In this document: positions 1 to 6,542 of the stretch, one piece after another
Layout: each line of letters opens with the position of its first letter
Position numbering within the stretch: position 1 is the first letter of the stretch
Assembly: GCA_017415485.1 (NCBI GenBank)
Contig: JAFQGP010000115.1
Coordinates: forward strand, 72,135 to 111,041
DNA from: Clostridia bacterium
GTDB taxonomy: Bacteria > Bacillota > Clostridia > Oscillospirales > CAG-272
DNA length: 38,907 nt
Direction of reading: 5' to 3'
The notes under the pieces: generated by a model
What the model saw: only the letters and a program-made list of their open reading frames with translations
Told to the model about the DNA's origin: nothing
Databases searched by the model: none
Position numbers and translations under genes: made by a program

Positions 1-3
1 AGT

Positions 4-315
4 ATGAAAAAAGAGAGAAACGCTGATTTGTGCAAATACTGCATGGAGTGTTTGAAACCGTGTCCATATGGATTTTACAACGATGATATTTGTACGATGA
101 CGATTGAGCAATGCAAAAAGAAGGTGTTTGTTCGGGATCATCTCAAACCGATGTTGCGCGCGGCGAATCTTGACATAATTGATGCTGTATATGAAGCCGG
201 AAACAGCAACGGCGAGTGGATCACGATCACATACAGAAACGGACACACGATCAAGCGCGATGTTTCATGCGACAGTATTATTGCGCTTGTCCGTGATGCA
301 ATAAAAGGCTTATGA
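4..315 (+). CDS. Cys-rich hypothetical phage protein
   Basis: A 103-aa protein whose first 40 residues hold six cysteines, including CKYC, CMEC and KPCPYG, so the N-terminus may bind a metal or Fe-S cluster (inference). The C-terminal half is a small mixed alpha/beta stretch with no motif I recognise. Its last codons overlap the start of the PAPS-reductase-like gene by four bases, so the two are probably translated together and may work together. The ATG is four bases into the window, so its ribosome site cannot be seen and an earlier start cannot be excluded. Confidence 0.7.
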   Translation: MKKERNADLCKYCMECLKPCPYGFYNDDICTMTIEQCKKKVFVRDHLKPMLRAANLDIIDAVYEAGNSNGEWITITYRNGHTIKRDVSCDSIIALVRDAIKGL

Positions 316-1106
316 AACATATTGTGTCGTGGAGCGGCGGAAAAGACAGCACAGCAACAATTATCTTGGCGCATATGTTGGGGTTGCCGATTGATCTGAT
401 TGTCATGTGTGTCCTATGGTTTGATAAAAAGCGCGGCATCACCGGTGAAAATCCCGAACATATTGCGTGGGTTTATAATTACGCAAAACCGCTGTTTGAA
501 TCATGGGGATACAAAGTCGAAATCATATCATCCGAAAAGGATTATATGCACTATTTCTATAAAGTGCGCCAAAAGTCAAAATATCCCGAATATGTTGGAA
601 AATATTATGGTTGGGTACTTGGTGGCAAATGCAAAATGCAAGGTGAAAAAGAACAACCGATCAAGCATTATTTGAAAGCACTTGGAAAGCCGGGCATTGA
701 CTATATAGAATATGTCGGAATTTGTGCAGATGAAAAAGACCGAATCGAAACGCTGATGAAAAAGAAGGGCAAACGATCTCTTTTGGCGGAAAATAACTAC
801 ACACAGCCGGATGCAAAAAGATTATGCGCAGATTACGGTTTATTATCACCTACATACGGAATCGCAAAACGCGGCGGATGTTGGTATTGCCCGAATCAAG
901 GCGTTCCCGAACTTGCACGCTTGAAACAGCAACACCCCGAATTGTGGAATGAACTTGTGGAATTATCGCAAGTCGAAAACACGATCACACGCGGATTCAA
1001 ATACGGACAGACATTTGAAAGCGTGAACGCGGAGGTTGATGCCTACATAGAAAATCAGAAATATGCCGCAATGCAAATGACGATATGGGATGCGATGGAG
1101 GAATAA
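312..1106 (+). CDS. PAPS reductase / adenine nucleotide alpha-hydrolase family protein
   Basis: A 264-aa protein of the N-type ATP pyrophosphatase (PP-loop) superfamily. The SGGKDS motif is at residues 8-13, at the end of the first beta strand, as in PAPS reductases and DndC-like proteins. Further cysteines occur in GGKCKMQ, in YVGICADEKDR and in the CxxC of GGCWYCPNQ near residue 190, suggesting a metal site. Family members activate a substrate by adenylation, usually for sulfur transfer. Phage copies are common and their substrate is generally unknown. No dndB, dndD or dndE-like genes lie nearby, so complete phosphorothioation is not supported by this window. It overlaps the Cys-rich gene upstream. 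Confidence 0.85.
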   Translation: MKHIVSWSGGKDSTATIILAHMLGLPIDLIVMCVLWFDKKRGITGENPEHIAWVYNYAKPLFESWGYKVEIISSEKDYMHYFYKVRQKSKYPEYVGKYYGWVLGGKCKMQGEKEQPIKHYLKALGKPGIDYIEYVGICADEKDRIETLMKKKGKRSLLAENNYTQPDAKRLCADYGLLSPTYGIAKRGGCWYCPNQGVPELARLKQQHPELWNELVELSQVENTITRGFKYGQTFESVNAEVDAYIENQKYAAMQMTIWDAMEE

Positions 1107-1109
1107 AAG

Positions 1110-1226
1110 ATGTCATATAGAAAAGTCGGATACATAGAACAGATTTATTACATATTCAAATATTGGTTGCGGGAGCGGATCAAGCGCATGAAACACAAAA
1201 CAAAGAGAGGGCGCAAAGATGCTTGA
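1110..1226 (+). CDS. Small basic hypothetical phage protein (38 aa)
   Basis: A 38-aa ORF beginning MSYRKVGYIEQIYYIFKYW and ending in a Lys/Arg-rich tail. It begins three bases after the PAPS-reductase-like stop, preceded by the ribosome-like sequence ATGGAGGAATAA, and its last codons overlap the next gene. I recall similar short Tyr/Trp-rich proteins in Clostridia phages, but no function is known. The aromatic first half and basic second half could sit at a membrane surface or bind nucleic acid (inference). Confidence 0.6.
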   Translation: MSYRKVGYIEQIYYIFKYWLRERIKRMKHKTKRGRKDA

Positions 1227-1722
1227 CGAATTCATTGAAGCATTCACCGAATGGATGGTTGACACCGTGGCGGCGGTGTATGACGGTTTGAAATGGTTGA
1301 TAACATTACCGTTCCGAATGATAAAGCAATCAAGGCGATACATATTGATCCGCAAACTTGAAAAGGCATTGGGAATCCGTTTGCGGGATTGGCAGATCAA
1401 ATATATTTTCGGTGAATGTGATGATATGCCCGGCGGCAGAGGTTGCGGAAAAACACTTGCGCATTGCATCCACCTGTGTCTGTCAAAGGGTGATCCGATC
1501 ATCGTCAAAAACAAACGCATTCAGATTGCGTATTTGGATGAACAGCACGGATGGCAATATTGCGAACATTACACATCCATGTTGCGTGAAGTGTATTACA
1601 AATTGATGTTCAGCAGAATCAAGTTGCGCGATATTGTTTTTATCAGATCAAATACAATGGTTGAGGGCAAACAAGATGGAAAAGGAAAACGCAAAAGAAA
1701 AAACGCCGATTGGCGGCGATGA
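1219..1722 (+). CDS. Hypothetical protein with P-loop-like motif
   Basis: A 167-aa protein. Residues 1-45 are amphipathic to hydrophobic (WMVDTVAAVYDGLKWLITLPF), followed by a basic stretch. Near residue 72 is MPGGRGCGKT, which resembles a Walker A P-loop. The sequence DWQIKYIFGE just before it recalls the Q-motif region of terminase or helicase-like ATPases. At 167 aa it is too short to be a full ATPase and no Walker B is evident, so it may be a nucleotide-binding remnant or a small dedicated protein. The AGAGGG ribosome site lies inside the preceding gene. The C-terminus is Lys/Arg-rich and overlaps the next gene by 47 bases. Confidence 0.65.
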   Translation: MLDEFIEAFTEWMVDTVAAVYDGLKWLITLPFRMIKQSRRYILIRKLEKALGIRLRDWQIKYIFGECDDMPGGRGCGKTLAHCIHLCLSKGDPIIVKNKRIQIAYLDEQHGWQYCEHYTSMLREVYYKLMFSRIKLRDIVFIRSNTMVEGKQDGKGKRKRKNADWRR

Positions 1723-1936
1723 AATAAAAATATTTGTCGAGGTCACAGAATCACAATACAACCAAATCAAAAAGATGCTTGCGGATGCAGCGGAAACAGA
1801 AAGCAATCTGAATCGGTTGATCCTGTTAGTAAAAAACGCATTGACATTCGGACACGGCGAAAAAGTATTCATAAAAACCAACGATGCCGCGAAGGAATTG
1901 CTTGATTATGTGTGGAGTATTACGGAGGGATTTTGA
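1676..1936 (+). CDS. Hypothetical phage protein (86 aa)
   Basis: An 86-aa protein of no recognised family. After a charged N-terminus comes a predicted beta strand (DEIKIFVEVTE), then helices that look amphipathic (YNQIKKMLADAAETESNLNRLILLVKNAL). It overlaps the preceding gene in another frame, and its stop TGA shares a base with the ATG of the next gene, so it belongs to the same tight operon. Confidence 0.55.
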   Translation: MEKENAKEKTPIGGDEIKIFVEVTESQYNQIKKMLADAAETESNLNRLILLVKNALTFGHGEKVFIKTNDAAKELLDYVWSITEGF

Positions 1937-2133
1937 TGACATCAGATGAAGCAAAACAAGCCTTTTTCAACGGTGATCCCGTTGAATCGCAAGGCATCAC
2001 ATATCGGTGCATTTCCGCGCTGATATATCGCCGCAAGGACGGCAAAACCGTTTTATCGTTGGAATTGCAGGACAAAAACCGCAATTCCGTCACAATAGCA
2101 GATTGTGAGCGGGTACACCCCGCAGCAATATAA
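1936..2133 (+). CDS. Hypothetical phage protein (65 aa)
   Basis: A 65-aa protein whose ATG overlaps the previous stop. GGAGGG lies seven bases upstream. The sequence DPVESQGITYRCISALIYRRKDGKTVLSLELQDKNRNSVTIADCERVHP reads as a small antiparallel beta-barrel, SH3-like in pattern. I recall short proteins of this style in Clostridia prophages, without a known function. It is the last small gene before VP1. Confidence 0.6.
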   Translation: MTSDEAKQAFFNGDPVESQGITYRCISALIYRRKDGKTVLSLELQDKNRNSVTIADCERVHPAAI

Positions 2134-2159
2134 ATTTGTTGTTATACAGGAGGTACAAC

Positions 2160-3320
2160 ATGAACAGCAATGAACAAATCAAAAGGTATGGTGTGAAAAT
2201 CTGCAAAGGTGACATCAATCCGATCACGCGCGTGACATATCTGTATGATGCCGTTGGCATGACACCGGCGCACATGGATTTTTCCCGCGGCGTGTTCGAT
2301 TTCGGTGGATGGGCGGACATTTGGTTTGTGAAAAACAATTATCCGTGTATGCTCAAATATGACGGCACGGAAGATTACAAACTGAATCCGAACAACTACG
2401 CGCTGAAGGCGGACGGCACGCCGTCTGACATCGCAAACATGGACTATGCAGGAAACGCAATGTCCGCGATCCCCCTTGTGTGGATCAAGCAATATGAGGA
2501 TGCAGAACACGAATACATCATTTTGTGTGAAAAACAGTATGACGAGGATTTCCACGCATACGCACATACCCGCGCAGATGAATCAATCATGGAAGTGAAA
2601 TATCTTGCCATGTTCAAGGGCAGTTATGACGGCACGCGCCTCCGCTCTATGTCCGGCGATTCTCTTGTGCATGGCAGAGCGCAGACCGAAATTGACCGCG
2701 CAGCGGCAAACAATCAAAACGGCGCGGACATTTGGCGCACACGTTCATGGGCGGATCGCAATCTTGTGAACTGTCTGTTGACCGTCATTTCAAGATCGGA
2801 TGATTCGCAAACGGTATTCGGAGCAGGAAACACAACATCCGGCGAACTTCTCAAAACAGGCACGCTGAACGACAAAGGACAGTTTTTCGGATATGAGGAA
2901 ACGGACAAGCAAGTGAAAGTGTTCCACATCGAAGGATGGTGGGGCGATCAATGGGAACGCATTGTCGGCATCCTCGGTGATTATGGCAAAGTGAAGGTGA
3001 AGATGATCCCGCCTTATAATCTCACGGGAGAGGGATACACCGACACGGGCATATCGTGGAGCGGTTGGAACAGCGGATTTATCAAAAACACCGTGATGTC
3101 GCACTTGGGAAGAATCCCGAATGAACTTGAACAGAATGCAAAGCACATTCCCGATTGGTGTTGGTTTGATAACGACAACATCAACATCGCGCTTGTCGGC
3201 GGTGGCTGCTACGGCGGTGCGATTTGCGGCGCGGCGTACTTGGACTTGTTCAACGCGGCTTCCTACTCGTATTGGGCGATTGGGGCGGCTCTTTCTTGTG
3301 AACAGCCTTCGGCGGCGTAA
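2160..3320 (+). CDS. DGR variable protein VP1 (remote target)
   Basis: A 386-aa protein, paralogous over nearly its whole length to VP2 at 26,531. Shared blocks include TRVTYLYDAVGM, DIWFVKNNYPCM, GNAMSAIPLVWI, WRTRSWADRNLVNCLLTVI and KVFHIEGWWGDQW. The last 50 residues are encoded by variable repeat VR1, and the C-terminus is expected to adopt the C-type-lectin fold of DGR targets (family knowledge). I start it at the ATG at 2160 because AGGAGGT lies 5 bases before it; the upstream TTG at 2136 has no such site. Unlike VP2 it has only six residues before the shared IKRYGV and lacks VP2's 38-residue N-terminal leader. It has no signal peptide. It sits among accessory genes rather than tail genes, so it may be an alternative adhesin, a non-virion ligand-binding protein or a donor copy (inference). 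Confidence 0.9.
   Translation: MNSNEQIKRYGVKICKGDINPITRVTYLYDAVGMTPAHMDFSRGVFDFGGWADIWFVKNNYPCMLKYDGTEDYKLNPNNYALKADGTPSDIANMDYAGNAMSAIPLVWIKQYEDAEHEYIILCEKQYDEDFHAYAHTRADESIMEVKYLAMFKGSYDGTRLRSMSGDSLVHGRAQTEIDRAAANNQNGADIWRTRSWADRNLVNCLLTVISRSDDSQTVFGAGNTTSGELLKTGTLNDKGQFFGYEETDKQVKVFHIEGWWGDQWERIVGILGDYGKVKVKMIPPYNLTGEGYTDTGISWSGWNSGFIKNTVMSHLGRIPNELEQNAKHIPDWCWFDNDNINIALVGGGCYGGAICGAAYLDLFNAASYSYWAIGAALSCEQPSAA
3189..3299 (+). repeat. Variable repeat VR1 of the DGR
   Basis: This 111-bp stretch aligns without gaps to the TR at 27,931-28,041 with 15 mismatches, every one at a TR adenine (15 of the 24 adenines in the TR). Changes are A to G or A to T. Affected codons are mainly the TR AAC/AAT codons: Asn becomes Gly, Tyr, Gly, Ile, Asp, Phe, Tyr and Tyr, and two Thr codons become Ser and Ala. 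This is the signature of adenine-specific mutagenic retrohoming. Conserved GC-rich sequence (ATTGGGGCGGCT) lies at the 3' end, where initiation of mutagenic homology is expected. Confidence 0.95.
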
Positions 3321-3350
3321 GCCGCGGGGGGATCGGGGGATTTATCCCCC
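3312..3350 (+). other. Twin hairpins just downstream of VR1, stop codon in first loop
   Basis: Two short hairpins follow VR1. The first is GCGGC (3312-3316), loop GTAA, GCCGC (3321-3325), and the VP1 stop TAA is inside the loop. The second is GGGGGA (3335-3340), loop TTTA, TCCCCC (3345-3350). The same pair follows VR2 but not the TR. In the Bordetella phage DGR a short-stem hairpin with a four-base loop just after the VR promotes target recognition, so these are candidate target-recognition hairpins. No T-run follows, so simple terminators are less likely. Confidence 0.65.
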
Positions 3351-3388
3351 GCCAAATAAAATATATGTAAAAATCGGAGGAACAAATT

Positions 3389-4069
3389 ATGTTTTTGAAT
3401 ACATGGGCGAAAAGAATCCACGAAAACGCCGTGGCGCACGGTTGGTGGGAAAAAGAAAGATCGTTTGCGGAGGTTGTTTCCCTCTTTCATTCGGAAGTGT
3501 CGGAAGCACTTGAAGAATACAGAGCAAAACGCCCGATGATGTACTACCCTTGCAATGCGGGCGGCGTGTGCGTATTGGAGCAGCCGGAACGAAACATGGA
3601 TTGCGGTAGCAGGATCATCGACACAGAGGGGGGCAAGATTTGCAAAGCCAAATCGGACAAGCCGGAAGGCATCGCTGTTGAATTGGTTGATTGCGTGATC
3701 CGCATTTTGGACTTTTTCGGACACGAGGGCATCGCGGATACAACCATCACGGATGCTGAAGGTGTTGACATTGACGGCATGATCGAGAGCGGCGAAGATT
3801 GGTGCGCCGGTCTGAACATGAAAGCGGATTTGCCGGAAGTGGTTGCAAATCTGCATTATCTCATTTCGCTTTCGTATGATGCACATTTGAACGCCGACAA
3901 CGCGCCCGCCGAAACCGCCGTATATGAGCGCAACGGATATTTGTGCGCTGTTGTTGAGTATATCCGCACATGGCTTGCAGATAACGGGTACAACATGGAG
4001 GAAATCGTGCTGATAAAGCATGAATACAATCGCACACGTTCATATCGCCACGGCGGAAAGGCGTTATAA
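3389..4069 (+). CDS. MazG-like nucleotide pyrophosphohydrolase
   Basis: A 226-aa all-alpha protein of the MazG/dUTPase-like NTP pyrophosphohydrolase superfamily, which hydrolyses nucleoside triphosphates to monophosphate and pyrophosphate. The metal-binding ExxE pair is in HSEVSEALEEYR (about residues 34-45). The second helix carries ExxD in GIAVELVDCVIRILD. The C-terminal IKHEYNRTRSYRHGGKAL matches the KxxYNxxRxxxHGGK ending seen in phage MazG-like proteins. An insert of about 45 residues containing several cysteines separates the first two helices, longer than in minimal MazG. The ribosome site is CGGAGG, 8 bases before the ATG. It probably adjusts nucleotide pools during infection (inference). 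Confidence 0.85.
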   Translation: MFLNTWAKRIHENAVAHGWWEKERSFAEVVSLFHSEVSEALEEYRAKRPMMYYPCNAGGVCVLEQPERNMDCGSRIIDTEGGKICKAKSDKPEGIAVELVDCVIRILDFFGHEGIADTTITDAEGVDIDGMIESGEDWCAGLNMKADLPEVVANLHYLISLSYDAHLNADNAPAETAVYERNGYLCAVVEYIRTWLADNGYNMEEIVLIKHEYNRTRSYRHGGKAL

Positions 4070-4085
4070 ACAGAAAAAAGAGCAT

Positions 4086-4154
4086 AAGAAAAGGCGGCGT
4101 GTCCGTCCAAAGCACACGCCGCCGGAATTGCCAAACAACAACGACAATTCATCA
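4086..4154 (-). ncRNA. Candidate small minus-strand RNA in front of the replication genes
   Basis: A perfect minus-strand promoter (next entry) is followed by about 68 nt ending in an intrinsic terminator. On the minus strand the terminator stem is GGCGGCGTGT (4123-4114), loop of 11, ACACGCCGCC (4102-4093), then TTTTCTT. Before it is a smaller stem GAATTG/CAATTC (4150-4145 and 4130-4125) with a 14-base U/G-rich loop containing GTTGTTGTTTGG. The region between MazG and the replication genes has no other gene. Its place beside an HUH Rep recalls counter-transcribed RNAs that control Rep synthesis in rolling-circle plasmids, but antisense control here is an inference. Confidence 0.6.
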
Positions 4155-4160
4155 CAGATT

Positions 4161-4189
4161 ATTATATCACATTTGTGTCGGATTGTCAA
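4161..4189 (-). promoter_or_regulatory. Consensus minus-strand SigA-type promoter
   Basis: Read on the minus strand, TTGACA (4189-4184) and TATAAT (4166-4161) are separated by exactly 17 bases. Both hexamers match consensus fully. Transcription would run left from about 4154 into the terminator hairpin at 4093-4123. No minus-strand protein gene follows, so the natural product is a short RNA. Confidence 0.75.
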
Positions 4190-4299
4190 GCCATAAAATG
4201 CGCCCGATGCGGTGCTTTCGCGCCCTTGTAATGGATAATAACAAGTCGTTGAAGGCAGCACACACGGGAGAGAAAAAGCCAAAGGAGCGCAGGACAATC

Positions 4300-4728
4300 A
4301 TGAAATACAATGATGAAAATATCTGTATGGGAAAGTCAAGTCAAAGTCAAGTCATGTCGGGTACATTCTTTGAAGCATTGCAAAGTGTCCGGGAGCAGAT
4401 CAACATTGAATGTTTCTACGAAAGCGATCAAAGGCAAGTGAATGAAATCATGATGCTGATTGCGGAAATGTACCGCCTTCCGCCCGATGCGGAGGTGCAG
4501 ATCAACGGGCAGAAATTGCCCGCATCTATGGTGCGTGATGTGTATTCCCTTTTGACGGAGGAACACATCCGCGAAGTCATCACAAATTATGAGAAAGCGG
4601 AATACACCATCAAATTCAAAAAGACATACCTCCGCACGGCGTTATACAACGAAGTGTTTGAGCATGAAAGCAGATTTGTGAACGGATTCCGCACAGCGTT
4701 CCCCGAATACGGAACGAACAACCATTGA
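4300..4728 (+). CDS. DUF6017-like replication-associated protein
   Basis: A 142-aa protein. The segment EAEVQINGQKLPASMVRDVYSL-like followed by LLTEEHIREVITNYEKAEYTIKFKKTYLRTALYNEV resembles the DUF6017 domain found at the C-terminus of replication initiator (RepA-like) proteins of Firmicutes integrative elements. The N-terminal RepA DNA-binding part is absent, so this is a stand-alone domain. Start ATG 4300 has AAGGAG upstream. It overlaps the HUH Rep gene, consistent with a two-gene replication module. The exact role is unknown. Confidence 0.65.
   Translation: MKYNDENICMGKSSQSQVMSGTFFEALQSVREQINIECFYESDQRQVNEIMMLIAEMYRLPPDAEVQINGQKLPASMVRDVYSLLTEEHIREVITNYEKAEYTIKFKKTYLRTALYNEVFEHESRFVNGFRTAFPEYGTNNH
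4332..4353 (+). repeat. Perfect 11-bp tandem duplication
   Basis: AAAGTCAAGTC occurs twice head to tail just inside the DUF6017-like gene and encodes part of GKSSQSQ. It lies about 400 bp before the HUH Rep start. It could be a chance duplication, or a short iteron-like Rep binding site. Confidence 0.6.
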
Positions 4729-5675
4729 TGAACAGGGGCATTGACATGACAGGCAAATCACGAACAAAGCCGCGCCGCAAGCGCAATCCATATATTCCGT
4801 ATGATTATGAACAGGCGTATGAAAAAAGCGTTGAAAATCTGAAGGAATGGGAAACGGAACAGTTGTTGAAACGCGGGCAAACAAAAACCGTGTACGCAAC
4901 AAAAGAGATCAGAAGCGGCGAACAGTTGGAAATTGAGATATACCCCGATTTTTCAAAACGGGATGCGGATCAAATTCCCGCGGGGTGCAGGATCAAGAAA
5001 GACAACCGCAAAGCCATGAACAATCTGAATGACAAGAATTCCCGCAAGGCTTGTGAGCGGATCATCAACACGAATTTCGGCACGCGCGACATTTGGATGA
5101 CTTTGACATATCGCAACGATGATTTGCCGGAAACATTTGAACAGGCGCAACGCAATGTTCAAAATTATATGCGGAAGGTGAACTATTGGCGCAAAAAAGA
5201 GGGATTGCCAAACGCAAAATATGTTTACATAACAGAGTGGTTGGAAGCGGATGACGATCATCCGGGCATCCGATGCCATCACCACGTTGTCATTGACGGC
5301 GCAATGTCGATGGATCGCTTGGAGGAACTGTGGGCGCACGGTGATCGAAACGAAACACGCCGCTTGCATAAGGATGAATACGGCTTGACAGGCATGGCGA
5401 ATTACATCACCAAACAGCCGCGCCGCAAGCACATCAAGAAATGGTGCGCATCCAAAGGACTTGAACAGCCGCAGCAGAGCAAAAACCATTACAAATTCAA
5501 GCGGAATCATGTGCAAAAGATGGTACGCGACAACGCCATGATTTATGAATACATGAAAAAGTGGTACGGCGCAAAAGGATATTTTTTCACAGATGCAAAG
5601 ATATATTACAACGAGGTCAACGCGCAGTTTTATGTTTACGCGCGAATGCGAAAACATGAACAAATGCGGGATTGA
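4728..5675 (+). CDS. HUH-type rolling-circle replication initiator
   Basis: About 315 aa with the three Rep motifs in order: motif 1 WMTLTY (near residue 123), the HUH metal motif RCHHHVVIDG (near 183) and motif 3 NYITK with catalytic Tyr and Lys (near 225). This order is that of phage G2P and plasmid Rep endonucleases that nick one strand and stay covalently bound through tyrosine. The N-terminal 30 residues are very basic (KSRTKPRRKRN). The start is uncertain: ATG 4728 overlaps the upstream stop, but ATG 4746 has AGGGG at better spacing. It suggests rolling-circle or strand-specific replication for this phage (inference). Confidence 0.82.
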   Translation: MNRGIDMTGKSRTKPRRKRNPYIPYDYEQAYEKSVENLKEWETEQLLKRGQTKTVYATKEIRSGEQLEIEIYPDFSKRDADQIPAGCRIKKDNRKAMNNLNDKNSRKACERIINTNFGTRDIWMTLTYRNDDLPETFEQAQRNVQNYMRKVNYWRKKEGLPNAKYVYITEWLEADDDHPGIRCHHHVVIDGAMSMDRLEELWAHGDRNETRRLHKDEYGLTGMANYITKQPRRKHIKKWCASKGLEQPQQSKNHYKFKRNHVQKMVRDNAMIYEYMKKWYGAKGYFFTDAKIYYNEVNAQFYVYARMRKHEQMRD

Positions 5676-5723
5676 TGGTGCAATAACAAAGGACATAAAA
5701 TCATTTTTACGGAGGAAAACAAA

Positions 5724-6542
5724 ATGCACAGTACAAACAGAAGAAAAGCGGCAGGATCGCCCGCCGCGGGAATCATCAAGATCGTCATATTCATTGGCAT
5801 CACCGCATTGATCGCGGTGCTGTTGGTGTGCATGACATCCGGCACAAAAGGCGGCGCAGACACATCCGCAGGAGCGGGCAGATCGCCAATACCTTCAGCA
5901 ACGCAAACCGCAAAGCCGGACAAAACGGCAACACCGTTGCAAAACATCATTGAGAGCGGCGCAGCGGAAGAACAAAAAACAGATGATTTGATCGGGCGCA
6001 TCAAGGAATCGGAAAATACATACCTTTTCCCCTCCCCTGTGGAAAATTGGGAGGAAATTGATCTGACGGGATTTGCAGAATACGACATCGGCGAATTCAA
6101 GATATACGGCGGCGATTTCCCGCTGTGCTTGCAAGCGTACACATTCGCAAAGTGCCGCGAATACGGCATATCGTATCCGCTGATTGTCGGCATGATCCAA
6201 ATCGAATCATCGTATAAATACACCGCCGTGTCGTATGATGGCAAATGCAAAGGATTCATGCAGATCAATGACTATTGGCACGCAGATCGCATGGAAAAGG
6301 TTGGCGCGGAGGATTTGTTCAATCCATATGACAACATCGCAACGGGCGTTGATTTCATGGCAGAACTGTTGAACAGATATGACGGCGAATATTTGAAAGC
6401 ACTTGCAGCATACAACGTGGGCGCAACGGGCGCATATCGAAACTTGTGGCAATACGGCGTTTATGAATATTCCTACACGGAAAAAGTGACCGCCGCCGCA
6501 AAAGAAATATATATCACGATATACGGAGGGATCGAACAATGA
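5724..6542 (+). CDS. Membrane-anchored lytic transglycosylase (SLT, GH23)
   Basis: A 272-aa protein. Residues 15-40 (IIKIVIFIGITALIAVLLVCM) form one membrane helix with a basic N-terminus, followed by a low-complexity Ala/Thr/Pro linker to about residue 75. The C-terminal half is an SLT domain: catalytic Glu in MIQIESSYKYTAVS, then CKGFMQIN and LAAYNVGATG. Such enzymes cleave the glycan strand of peptidoglycan. It lies in the replication/accessory block rather than beside holin and amidase, which is more like the cell-wall enzyme of a conjugative element. GGAGG precedes the ATG by 8 bases. Confidence 0.85.
   Translation: MHSTNRRKAAGSPAAGIIKIVIFIGITALIAVLLVCMTSGTKGGADTSAGAGRSPIPSATQTAKPDKTATPLQNIIESGAAEEQKTDDLIGRIKESENTYLFPSPVENWEEIDLTGFAEYDIGEFKIYGGDFPLCLQAYTFAKCREYGISYPLIVGMIQIESSYKYTAVSYDGKCKGFMQINDYWHADRMEKVGAEDLFNPYDNIATGVDFMAELLNRYDGEYLKALAAYNVGATGAYRNLWQYGVYEYSYTEKVTAAAKEIYITIYGGIEQ

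Noticed and set aside
312..1106. Complete phosphorothioate (Dnd) system
   Set aside because: Only a PP-loop protein is present; no DndB, DndD, DndE or cysteine desulfurase-like genes are in the window.
3263..4021. Minus-strand open frame opposite VP1 end and MazG gene
   Set aside because: Shadow of the MazG-like gene; the plus frame has the ExxE, ExxD and C-terminal HGGK motifs.
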